A DNA stretch of 64,000 nt from Calothrix brevissima NIES-22. Its GTDB lineage: Bacteria; Cyanobacteriota; Cyanobacteriia; Cyanobacteriales; Nostocaceae. Position numbers and translations under genes: made by a program. This document shows, piece by piece, positions 9,440 to 16,764 of the stretch (the stretch's first letter is position 1; each line of letters begins with the position of its first letter). The stretch is from NCBI RefSeq assembly GCF_002367995.1, contig NZ_AP018207.1:1612001-1676000 (forward strand). The letters run 5' to 3'. The notes below the pieces were generated by a model. It saw only the letters and a list, made by a program, of their open reading frames with translations, did not search any database and was not told the DNA's origin.

Positions 9440-10528
9440 ATGGAAAAAACATTTTTTTTAAAATATCCAACATCGTCTGATGTTGAATTCCCAAGTTTAA
9501 CCAGGCGGTATATTCAAGCACCTGAAGCTTTACAGGAACTCCCGCTAATTCTTATTCCAGAACACTTGTTATCTTGTTCCGTTGAGATTAAGCAGCATCA
9601 TCAATTCATTCAAAAGGCAATACAGAAATGGCTTAAAGTTGCTCAAAGAGATGATAAGCGTTTGCGAATAGAGCGTAGATTGATTCCACATATTGATGTA
9701 TATTTACCAGATACACAAAAAGGAAAACAGTTCTTCAAAATTGCAAAGGCAATTGGTGATATCCCTCTAACTGCATCAGTTGTGCCTAAAAATCAAAACC
9801 AAGGTTATTGGCTAAAAACGCTACATTACTTTTGGCAAGCGAGAGGAGTAGTTATAGCGCAACAATTACTTGGACTAATACAAGATCCTTTGGCAGAAGG
9901 AGGTGTTCTGGTTAATGACTTACCAGAAAGCACCATTAATAACCTTAAATTGACCAGAGAGATAGATATTGCTTGCTACCAAATTTTACTTAAAGGTGAG
10001 GAAAATCTCAAACAATGGGCGATAGAGAATAATATTAACTATCAATTTAGTAATCCTTTAGAACTTTTTATTGAGATCCTTAAACAAGATTTCCTAGATG
10101 CGTGGCATTTAGGTCCATCTAATCAAGATTCTCAATGGATTACAAAAAAAACGCAACGATCTAATATAGTGACTCGTGCTTACTTGCTCAAAGAAGCAAT
10201 TTGGCAAGAGTCGTCTCTAGATAATGCTTATTACTCAAAAAAGAAGGGAGAATACCTTAAGTATTTGCAAGAAGCAGGTTGGAATGCTTATTGGTTATTG
10301 GCAATGCGATCACAGCTTAATACTTGGGATAATACGCACTTAGAACCATATTTAGAAAAATACCTCAATGCTTTTACTAAGGGTAGAGAACTTTTTGTAA
10401 ATGAATTCGATTGGCGGAGTGGAGAACCTTACAAAAAGCGAGAAAATAACGGGAAGATCACAAACAGTACTAGAAAAGTAAAAGGAACTATTGATGAGTG
10501 GGGACATATCATTTGGGTTCGGGATTAA
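9440..10528 (+). CDS. hypothetical protein of the mobile element
   Basis: A 362-residue soluble, lysine-rich, mostly helical protein starting at ATG 9440. I recognise no family. It has no signal peptide, membrane segment or clear nucleotide-binding motif; tryptophan-rich segments (GYWLKTLHYFWQARG, AGWNAYWLLAMRSQLNTW) suggest a packed helical core. It stands alone between divergent promoters and the leader of the second recombinase, inside the integrated element. A replication or transfer accessory role is possible but unsupported. Confidence 0.6.
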   Translation: MEKTFFLKYPTSSDVEFPSLTRRYIQAPEALQELPLILIPEHLLSCSVEIKQHHQFIQKAIQKWLKVAQRDDKRLRIERRLIPHIDVYLPDTQKGKQFFKIAKAIGDIPLTASVVPKNQNQGYWLKTLHYFWQARGVVIAQQLLGLIQDPLAEGGVLVNDLPESTINNLKLTREIDIACYQILLKGEENLKQWAIENNINYQFSNPLELFIEILKQDFLDAWHLGPSNQDSQWITKKTQRSNIVTRAYLLKEAIWQESSLDNAYYSKKKGEYLKYLQEAGWNAYWLLAMRSQLNTWDNTHLEPYLEKYLNAFTKGRELFVNEFDWRSGEPYKKRENNGKITNSTRKVKGTIDEWGHIIWVRD

Positions 10529-10576
10529 TATTTCTTAATATGTTTGAACTCATTTGTATTCATTTGAATTAATTTG

Positions 10577-10616
10577 CTATTCCTTGTATATAAAAAACGT
10601 TATATACAAGGAATAG
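10577..10616. repeat. 17-bp perfect inverted repeat upstream of second recombinase
   Basis: Arms 10577-10593 (ctattccttgtatataa) and 10600-10616 are perfect reverse complements separated by the 6-base loop aaaacg. It lies between the 362-residue gene and the recombinase. It is AT-rich with no T-run after it, so an operator or recombinase-binding dyad fits better than a terminator. Confidence 0.65.
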
Positions 10617-10785
10617 AACTTTATGTATTATTCGGTTTACTATAGGCAAGTAGCTGTTAAATTACTGGTTCACTACTTTTATCTTCAAGCAGTTAGTATT
10701 GCAAGATTTTATCTATCATCTCATTCTCTAAAAAATAAAATTGTTTATAGAATAATTCGCGAAATTAATAATATAAAATACAGAC

Positions 10786-10823
10786 TTTTGTGCATAATCA
10801 ATTCAAGTAGATTATGCACAAAA
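10786..10823. repeat. 14-bp perfect inverted repeat in recombinase leader
   Basis: Arms 10786-10799 (ttttgtgcataatc) and 10810-10823 are perfect complements around a 10-base loop. It is 55 bp upstream of the probable recombinase ATG at 10878. It could be an operator, a leader hairpin or a crossover-site half. Confidence 0.6.
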
Positions 10824-10877
10824 AAGCTGTTAAAATTAGCCAACAATGTACCTGATTCTACTATTAATGCAGAAGAG

Positions 10878-12446
10878 ATGGAACGATTAGATATTGGCTA
10901 TGCTCGTGTATCTTCTCGTGAACAAGCTGAAGATACAAATGCTTTAGAACAACAAATATCTAGACTTAAGGATGCAGGAGCAAAGCATATTCTTAGTGAT
11001 ATTGAAAAAGGTAAAAAGGATGACCGTACCCATTATCAAGAATTGATGCGACTTGTTGAAGCGAGAAAAGTTCGGACAGTCTTTATTACTAGAATTGATC
11101 GTATTACTCGCTCTTTACCTACTCTGAGAAAAATTGTTGATATCCTGCAAAAATATGATGTAAATCTGGTCATTCTTGATCAAAGAATGGATTTGAGTAA
11201 CCCTCAAGGTAAACTCATGCTTAATATGCTGGGAGTACTAGCTGAATGGGAAGTAGATTTACTTTCAGAACGGGTTAAACGAGGTAAAGAACACCAGCGA
11301 AAACAACTATGGGCTAATGGTTCTTGCCCCTTTGGTCTGGTTGTCATTGATCACCAATATTTTCTGGATCTCACTCCTTTTCTATGTCTACTGACAGATC
11401 GCCCGGAGAGCTACCGAGATTTTTACAGTGATACGATCGAAGAAAAAGAAATCCAGCATTTACCGCATCGAACAATAGCTGAAATTGCCAGAGATTGTAT
11501 TGAGATTTTTCTTGAGGTAAGAGGTATTACTCCGGCGCTAAAGAAAATTTTTGACAAGTACGGTGTGTGTAAAACTAAAGCTAAGAAAAATGGCACGGAC
11601 AAAGTTCTTCATTGGACTAAACGTGGATTTTCTGTATGGCTTCAGAATCCAATTTTGGATGGGCATACTTGTTATGGTCAACGAAATTCTGATAGTACAA
11701 GAAAACTCAAGCCTCGTGAGGAGTGGCAAATTATACATAATACTCACCCTAACCAACGACTTCTTAGGGATGGGGAAGCGGAAGAAATTCAGCGAATCAT
11801 GCAAGCAAACACCCAAATGTGTGCCGGGGCATTTGGAACTAAGCACCGTCAAGAAGAATATCGTCCCTATGCTTATCAAATTGGTTTAGTTTACTGCGCG
11901 GAGTGTGGTTCTCGCTGTATTCACAAGGGAGTTTACACCGCATCGAAGCAGTATAGGTACTATGCTTGTCGGCATTCTGGGATAGGTTGTAATAATTCCA
12001 AAAATGTTAAACAACCTGACATTGAAGAAGCACTGATTACAGCATTACTGGAGAAATCTCATAGTCTTAGTCAGGATAATAAGGAGACAACTGATGTAGT
12101 CCCCTTTAAAACTGAGCGTTTGCAAAAGCTAGAAGCACAACTCACTTTTTTAGAGCAGTTCCCTGGATTTAACCCTGGTGCAGAAGAACTTAAAGCTCAA
12201 CTACAACGCCAGATTGAAGAAGAAACTAATTTCTTTGAGTCCAAGCAACTTGAGGACAAGACTGTTGAGGAGATTATTCAAGTAGGTAATAACTTAGGAA
12301 TTTGGCGATCGCTGTCTAACAATGAGAAGGTTCAGATATATCGTCGCATAGTACATAGAATTTTCATTCGTGATGGTCAGATCGAATCCATCATTTTTCA
12401 AAACACCTCTTCTGTCAAAGTGGGGAATCATGATGAATGTGCTTGA
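10878..12446 (+). CDS. second XisF-like serine recombinase
   Basis: A 522-residue large serine recombinase counted from ATG 10878 (MERLDIGYARVSS), which places the catalytic serine at residue 12, the usual distance. The frame is open upstream to 10623, but that extension (MYYSVYYRQVAV...) has no recombinase similarity and crosses a hairpin. Domains: resolvase core with RIDRITRS and EWEVDLLSERVKRGKEH, recombinase domain, zinc ribbon (GLVYCAECGSRC...CRHSGIGCNNSKNVKQ) and a coiled-coil tail. It clearly resembles the recombinase at 4.3 kb (RVSSREQAE, ALEQQI) but is diverged, not a recent duplicate. It may belong to a second, nested element. Its last codons overlap the zinc-ribbon gene. Confidence 0.88.
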   Translation: MERLDIGYARVSSREQAEDTNALEQQISRLKDAGAKHILSDIEKGKKDDRTHYQELMRLVEARKVRTVFITRIDRITRSLPTLRKIVDILQKYDVNLVILDQRMDLSNPQGKLMLNMLGVLAEWEVDLLSERVKRGKEHQRKQLWANGSCPFGLVVIDHQYFLDLTPFLCLLTDRPESYRDFYSDTIEEKEIQHLPHRTIAEIARDCIEIFLEVRGITPALKKIFDKYGVCKTKAKKNGTDKVLHWTKRGFSVWLQNPILDGHTCYGQRNSDSTRKLKPREEWQIIHNTHPNQRLLRDGEAEEIQRIMQANTQMCAGAFGTKHRQEEYRPYAYQIGLVYCAECGSRCIHKGVYTASKQYRYYACRHSGIGCNNSKNVKQPDIEEALITALLEKSHSLSQDNKETTDVVPFKTERLQKLEAQLTFLEQFPGFNPGAEELKAQLQRQIEEETNFFESKQLEDKTVEEIIQVGNNLGIWRSLSNNEKVQIYRRIVHRIFIRDGQIESIIFQNTSSVKVGNHDECA

Positions 12447-12714
12447 ACTTCTTCGACTAAAACAGTTAAGGTTTGAAGTTTCTTCGCAACTAGTTTTGCA
12501 GGAATGGCAACCTGAAGACTTGACTATACCTAAATGCCCTAAATGCGATCGCAAAGGTTCTGCCACTTCTTACCAGAGTCAGAGAAACCGCGTTTGCTAT
12601 TGTATCAGGTGCAACTATTACTTCAAAGAAATTCTTCCTTCTCGCACTTGCCAATGTACTATTCCTGGTCATGATAAAGGGTGTCATGGTTGTCCAAATT
12701 TTGAGAATGCGTAA
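12430..12714 (+). CDS. small zinc-ribbon protein coupled to recombinase
   Basis: A 94-residue protein starting at ATG 12430 (or 12433), overlapping the recombinase end by 17 bases, which suggests translational coupling. It has a zinc ribbon CPKCDRKG...CYCIRC, followed by a second cysteine/histidine cluster CQCTIPGHDKGCHGC. The N-terminus (ELLRLKQLRFEVSSQL) is a short helix. It resembles nothing I can name. A DNA-binding accessory factor for the recombinase is a reasonable guess from coupling and zinc motifs. Confidence 0.6.
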   Translation: MMNVLELLRLKQLRFEVSSQLVLQEWQPEDLTIPKCPKCDRKGSATSYQSQRNRVCYCIRCNYYFKEILPSRTCQCTIPGHDKGCHGCPNFENA

Positions 12715-12777
12715 AAACACAAGTTTTTGCCCCATATAGAAAATTAGTGCTTCTTTTGGATAAAGTTGCACTTATGA

Positions 12778-13806
12778 TCAGAATGGATATCTAGGATCAT
12801 CAAGAGCTAATTCTCCCCGATGAACCATACCTGCATAATCTCCAAACCTTCCCAATTCTCTTGCTTCTAGTTCTTCTATTTCCTTTGATTCCCGATCCAA
12901 TTCCTTCTTACTTGCTGCTTTTTCTTTAAGACGACGTTCTTTTTCTGCTTTTACATCTTCAGGATAGAAATAACGGTAACTAATTTCGTCACCCTTTAAA
13001 AGGGTATTTTCGTTATCCGTTAAAAGGGTAACTTCTTTAAGCTCAGACAATTGATTTGGTTTTGTATCTTTTAAATACGCTTTTGATGTATTCTGGGGTA
13101 ATTCAGTAGCAGAAATATGTATAAACCTAGTTCTTTTAACTATATTTAATGCTTTGAAAGATTCCCATACATTGTCAACCGCAGATAGAAGAGTAAATAA
13201 ATTTCCAATAAATCTGGTATGTAGAATACCACCAGATACTAATGAATGTCTACTTGTATGGGTATCTTTTGCCTCAATAATCCTGAAATAACATAGTTCT
13301 ATTTCTTGAATAAATCTATCATTCAATATAGACCAATATCTCTTTTCATCTAAAAGATCTCCATCTTGGGGTCGGCTACTATTATCCTCATTTAGCTTTG
13401 GTAGAAAACGATAGCATTTCTCTTTTAAACTATGTGCTTTAGTATTATCAAAATAATTTCGTTCAATAATTATAAAATTATCAATTAAACCTCCATATTC
13501 AAAAATAATAACAAAGTTTTTAAAGTATTGTACAAATAAAGTTTTATAGTTAGGACGATCGCTGTCAGTTTTGGGTCGGTATGTTGTATACTAAGTTCCT
13601 TTTTCAATAATTTCTTGCTTATCGAATGCTGGGTGTGCTTTGAGAAAATCTAAGTTATGAAACATGGTAGTAAAAAAGTTGGTAATATCAAGATCTTCAG
13701 CTACTTGTTTCAAATAAGACTACAGTGTAAGTACGGTTATTTAGTAAATTTTCTAGGAGTATAAACTCATGTATAACTTCTGGTAGATCAAAAAAAAGAC
13801 CCTACG
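12778..13806 (-). pseudogene. decayed gene of unknown function (frameshift plus amber stop)
   Basis: Conceptual reading from about 13806 leftward gives FDLPEVIHEFILLENLLNNRTYT, then a frameshift near 13715-13730 into LKQVAEDLDITNFFTTMFHN, then an in-frame TAG near 13590, then an open frame through YTTYRPKTDSDRPNYKT to the stop at 12778. Only the last 182 codons (from a TTG at 13326) form a free-standing frame, and it has no good start, so I treat it as the tail of a broken gene. The intact protein would exceed 320 residues. The C-terminus is a charged coiled coil (KAEKERRLKEKAASKKELDR). The family is not recognised. Confidence 0.6.
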
Positions 13807-13814
13807 AGGGGGTC
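13790..13814 (-). terminator. rho-independent terminator
   Basis: Read on the minus strand: stem GACCC/GGGTC with a 7-base loop, followed by eight T. It sits about 33 bp past the stop of the 84-residue gene and marks the end of that transcript. Confidence 0.75.
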
Positions 13815-13846
13815 ATCAATTCTTGAGTTGCACTAAGTAACAATGC

Positions 13847-14101
13847 CTATTGCACCACAATAGGTCTGTTCAAAATGCTCATGACTTCACCAGGATTAGG
13901 ACTGGGTAGTAAAGGACTCCAATCCCCAACATCCGCATAACCAATAACCTGCAAGTAGTGAATTGTGCTAATTACAGCTTTAGAAGAACCAATCAACAAA
14001 TGTTTGAGTGGTTCTTTACCTTGCACAGTCTGAATATCACTTGGGCTATTGGTTGCTGCATTTGATTCTTCGACGCTGGACAAAAAGCTTTGGGTAATCA
14101 T
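13847..14101 (-). CDS. small conserved-looking hypothetical protein
   Basis: An 84-residue protein (MITQSFLSSVEES...) with the segment LLIGSSKAVISTIHYLQVIGYADVGDWSPLLPSPNPGEVMSIL. I have an impression that short proteins with this GYADVGDWSPLLPSP tail recur in filamentous cyanobacteria, but I cannot name a family. An AGGTG ribosome site precedes the ATG, and lies in a small hairpin (CACCT/AGGTG). A dyad containing GTTGTCACC lies about 50 bp upstream, and a T-rich terminator follows. It forms a unit with the HTH gene upstream and may be controlled by it. Confidence 0.65.
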   Translation of the reverse strand: MITQSFLSSVEESNAATNSPSDIQTVQGKEPLKHLLIGSSKAVISTIHYLQVIGYADVGDWSPLLPSPNPGEVMSILNRPIVVQ

Positions 14102-14150
14102 AATTCACCTATGTGAGGTGGGAATAGCTATGACACACAATAAAGCTCAT

Positions 14151-14189
14151 GTTGTCACCATGACAAATAAATAATGCACTGGTGACAAC
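14151..14189. promoter_or_regulatory. operator-like dyad GTTGTCACCA/TGGTGACAAC
   Basis: Perfect 10-bp inverted repeat (14151-14160 and 14180-14189) with a 19-base centre, just upstream of the 84-residue gene and touching the HTH gene's stop codon. On the minus strand, TTGTCA at 14166-14161 with TATTGT about 18 bases on could be a sigma-70 promoter, so a bound protein would block it. Confidence 0.5.
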
Positions 14190-14518
14190 TAATCATTACA
14201 GTTTGTGTTGTGTTTACGCCGTCGTTTTCTTGCCCATATCTCTCGGAGGTGGGCAGGTTCATTTTCAAATTGAATCCACAGAGCATGAATTTCCGCTAAT
14301 CGCCGTTTGTCGGATTCTGAGGGTTCCCTACGATGTTCTCCTTGGGAAAACCAATGAGCCACCGTGCTTTTAGAACGACCACACAATTCGGCAAGTTCTT
14401 CGTAGTTGACTGCCCAATGCATTAGGAACTCTTCAGGCTCCATTTTGATAGCAACCTTAGCTTTGTAAACCTCAAACAGTTCCCAGTGTCTTCTAGTGGG
14501 CGTTTTGGCTGCAATCAT
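14189..14518 (-). CDS. helix-turn-helix DNA-binding protein
   Basis: A 109-residue protein with a clear helix-turn-helix at about residues 37-60 (YEELAELCGRSKSTVAHWFSQG), an arginine-rich C-terminus and an N-terminal WELFEVYKAKVA helix. The HTH is of the lambda-repressor-like or 'HTH in terminase/transposase' kind. The sequence TTGTCACC(C/A)GTGCATTA occurs immediately upstream of this gene (14533-14550) and upstream of the downstream 84-residue gene, which suggests autoregulation of a two-gene unit. The start ATG at 14518 is 14 bases from the upstream copy. Confidence 0.7.
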   Translation of the reverse strand: MIAAKTPTRRHWELFEVYKAKVAIKMEPEEFLMHWAVNYEELAELCGRSKSTVAHWFSQGEHRREPSESDKRRLAEIHALWIQFENEPAHLREIWARKRRRKHNTNCND

Positions 14519-14532
14519 AGCGATTACTTGAC

Positions 14533-14550
14533 TAATGCACGGGTGACAAC
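14533..14550. promoter_or_regulatory. second copy of the taatgcac(t/g)ggtgacaac motif
   Basis: This 18-bp segment matches 14172-14189 with one mismatch. It lies just before the HTH gene's ATG, in the same orientation relative to transcription as the copy before the 84-residue gene. It is probably a regulator-binding site. Confidence 0.45.
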
Positions 14551-14848
14551 ATATTCAGTTATCATACCGGAAATCAGCGATCGCAAAATTCCATTCCCTG
14601 AAAACTGGACGATGTATTGACATTGTGGTAAAGACTGGCAATATCCCCAGGAAATGGTTGGCATTTTTGGGGAACTGCGATCGCAGATCATACTATGGCA
14701 TTTCCCCTTGCTGCGATCGCACAAAACCTAATTCTGCCTGAAATCAAAAAAGGCGATCGCGGATTCCTGCTCAAGTTGGTAGATCAACAGTGCTAACAAA
14801 CACAGAACTATCCTATGATGAGTAGATTTGGTAATCTGATGTCTGACT

Positions 14849-16072
14849 ATGCCTGCTAACACTACTGATTTAGAGAAACGCCTATGGGAAGCAGCGGATG
14901 AGTTACGCGCTAACTCCAAGCTCAAATCTAGTGAGTATTCCATCCCGGTACTGGGGTTAATCTTCCTCCGCTACGCTGACTGGAAATTTACCCATGCTGA
15001 GTCGGAACTGAAAAATGCAGGTAGTAGAAGACGTGGAATTACCAAAGCAGACTATCAAGCAAAGGGTGTAATGTACCTACCTGATGCTGCCAGATTCTCC
15101 ACACTGCTGAACTTACCAGGAGGAGCAGATATTGGCAAGGCAATCAATGATGCCATGCGTGCCATTGAAGCAGAGAATGAAGAATTAAAAGATATTCTCC
15201 CCAAAACTTACAATCGTCTCGAAAATGATCTGTTATTTGACTTGCTGAAAAACTTTAACAAAGTCGAATTAGGCACAGATTTATCAGGGGATGCTTTCGG
15301 GAAGATTTATGAATACTTCCTGGGTAAATTCGCCATGACTGAGGGACAGAAAGGGGGAGAATTCTTTACCCCTATTTCTGTGGTGAAACTGATTGTAGAA
15401 GTAATTGAACCATATCATGGACGAATTTATGATCCTGCTTGTGGTTCTGGTGGTATGTTCGTCCAAAGTGCATCTTTTGTAGAAAGACACAAGAAGAACC
15501 CCAGCACAGAAATTAGTGTTTATGGACAGGAGAAAGTAGGTGAAACTGTCCGCTTATGCAAGATGAACTTAGCAGTACATGGACTTGCAGGGGATATTCG
15601 CCAGAGTAATACTTATTATGAAGATGTTCACGAGTCAGTAAACAAGTTTGACTTTGTGATGGCAAACCCACCTTTTAATGTGGATAAGGTGGACAAAGAA
15701 AAAATCAAGGGAGATCCGCGTGTTAGCAAATTTGGAATGCCCAAAGCAGATAATGCTAATTACCTGTGGATTCATTTTTTCTGGAGTGCATTAAATGAAA
15801 CAGGTAGGGCAGGATTTGTCATGGCGAATTCTGCTAGTGATGCAAGAGGTAGTGAATTAGAAATTCGGCAGAAACTTATCCAATCCCATGCAGTGGATGT
15901 GATGATTGCTGTTGGTTCTAATTTTTTCTACACTATTGTTAATAAAATTCATAATTTAATCTTTAAAAATAGAAACCTCCGCCAAACCCGCGAATTACTC
16001 CTCCCCAAACTCATCTCAGGAGAAATCGACGTAGAACACCTTGAAATCACCACAGAGGACATAGCAGCATAA
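14849..16072 (+). CDS. HsdM-HsdS deletion chimera (type I restriction-modification)
   Basis: Residues 1 to about 361 are the type I DNA adenine methyltransferase subunit: an N-terminal helical domain ([13 protein letters not shown]), SAM motif I DPACGSGG (195-202) and catalytic NPPF (273-276). At about nt 15932 the sequence switches from AVGSNFFYT to [29 protein letters not shown], which is the C-terminal tail of a specificity subunit (HsdS). The missing piece is the end of HsdM and nearly all of HsdS, including both target-recognition domains. The frame stays open for 407 residues, against about 500 for a normal HsdM. Without target recognition the complex is not expected to methylate or cut specifically unless an HsdS is supplied elsewhere. 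hsdR downstream is intact. Confidence 0.85.
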   Translation: MPANTTDLEKRLWEAADELRANSKLKSSEYSIPVLGLIFLRYADWKFTHAESELKNAGSRRRGITKADYQAKGVMYLPDAARFSTLLNLPGGADIGKAINDAMRAIEAENEELKDILPKTYNRLENDLLFDLLKNFNKVELGTDLSGDAFGKIYEYFLGKFAMTEGQKGGEFFTPISVVKLIVEVIEPYHGRIYDPACGSGGMFVQSASFVERHKKNPSTEISVYGQEKVGETVRLCKMNLAVHGLAGDIRQSNTYYEDVHESVNKFDFVMANPPFNVDKVDKEKIKGDPRVSKFGMPKADNANYLWIHFFWSALNETGRAGFVMANSASDARGSELEIRQKLIQSHAVDVMIAVGSNFFYTIVNKIHNLIFKNRNLRQTRELLLPKLISGEIDVEHLEITTEDIAA

Positions 16073-16115
16073 ATAGACAAGTGGAATAATTAAAAATAAA
16101 ACTCATAACCTACAC

Positions 16116-16346
16116 ATGAAACCACTAAAACGAATCACATTTAACCCAGAAATCATGGGTGGCAAACCTTGCATTCGAGGTATGCGTGTTACTGTAGGTA
16201 CAATTGTCGGTTTAATGGCAGCAGGAAATACCCCAGAAGATATTCTCAACGCCTACCCATACCTAGAACGCGAGGATATCTATGAAGCTTTAGCTTATGC
16301 TGCATGGCGGGTAGAAGAAATTGAAGTACCCCTTGCTTCCGCATGA
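16116..16346 (+). CDS. DUF433 antitoxin
   Basis: A 76-residue protein with the DUF433 signature ITFNPEIMGGKPCIRGMRVTV and a helical AGNTPEDILNAYPYL. DUF433 proteins are DNA-binding antitoxins that pair with DUF5615 PIN-like toxins. The stop overlaps the start of the next gene by ATGA, typical of a coupled toxin-antitoxin pair. It lies inside the type I restriction locus, between the hsdM/S chimera and hsdR, in the same direction, and may stabilise the island. Confidence 0.9.
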   Translation: MKPLKRITFNPEIMGGKPCIRGMRVTVGTIVGLMAAGNTPEDILNAYPYLEREDIYEALAYAAWRVEEIEVPLASA

Positions 16347-16717
16347 AAATTTTACTTGATATGAATCTTTCTCCTGACTGGGTTCCAGTCTTAGAAAGTG
16401 CGGGTTTTGCAGCTGTCCACTGGTCAACAATTGGTAATCCCAGCGCTACAGATAAAGAAATCATGGCATGGGCACTGACAAACGACTACATTGTTTTCAC
16501 CCATGACTTAGATTTTGGTACACTGCTGGCAATGACTCAAGCTGATGCACCCAGCGTCATTCAAGTCAGATCGCAAGATATCCTACCAGCTAATTTAGGT
16601 AATTTAGTAATCAATGCCTTGCGTCAATTTCAGCAAGAACTAGCAATGGGTGCTTTGGTAACAGTGGATGAAGCAAAGGCAAAGGTAAGAATTTTACCAA
16701 TTCAGCGGAACTCCTAA
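16343..16717 (+). CDS. DUF5615 PIN-like toxin
   Basis: A 124-residue PIN-like nuclease toxin. The family pattern is clear: an N-terminal strand MKILLDMNLSP with acidic Asp6, HWSTIGNPSATDKEIMAWA, and VFTHDLDFGTLLA with the conserved HDLDF. It overlaps the DUF433 gene by four bases. The expected role is RNA cleavage neutralised by the antitoxin. The pair is common in cyanobacteria within defence islands. Confidence 0.9.
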   Translation: MKILLDMNLSPDWVPVLESAGFAAVHWSTIGNPSATDKEIMAWALTNDYIVFTHDLDFGTLLAMTQADAPSVIQVRSQDILPANLGNLVINALRQFQQELAMGALVTVDEAKAKVRILPIQRNS

Positions 16718-16764
16718 ACACAGAATTTTTAGGTAAAAATGGAGTAAATCGATACTCCATACCT

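Noticed and set aside
10623..10877. N-terminal extension of the second recombinase (85 residues)
   Set aside because: The extension has no recombinase similarity, crosses the hairpin at 10786-10823, and would move the catalytic serine far from its usual position; ATG 10878 fits.
11538..11889. Overlapping frames of about 112 residues on both strands inside the recombinase
   Set aside because: They lie wholly within the conserved recombinase frame and resemble nothing; shadows.
14524..14943. Two short minus-strand frames before and in hsdM
   Set aside because: Low-complexity HIP1-derived text (CDRSKGKCH), no ribosome site, and overlap with hsdM; not supported as genes.
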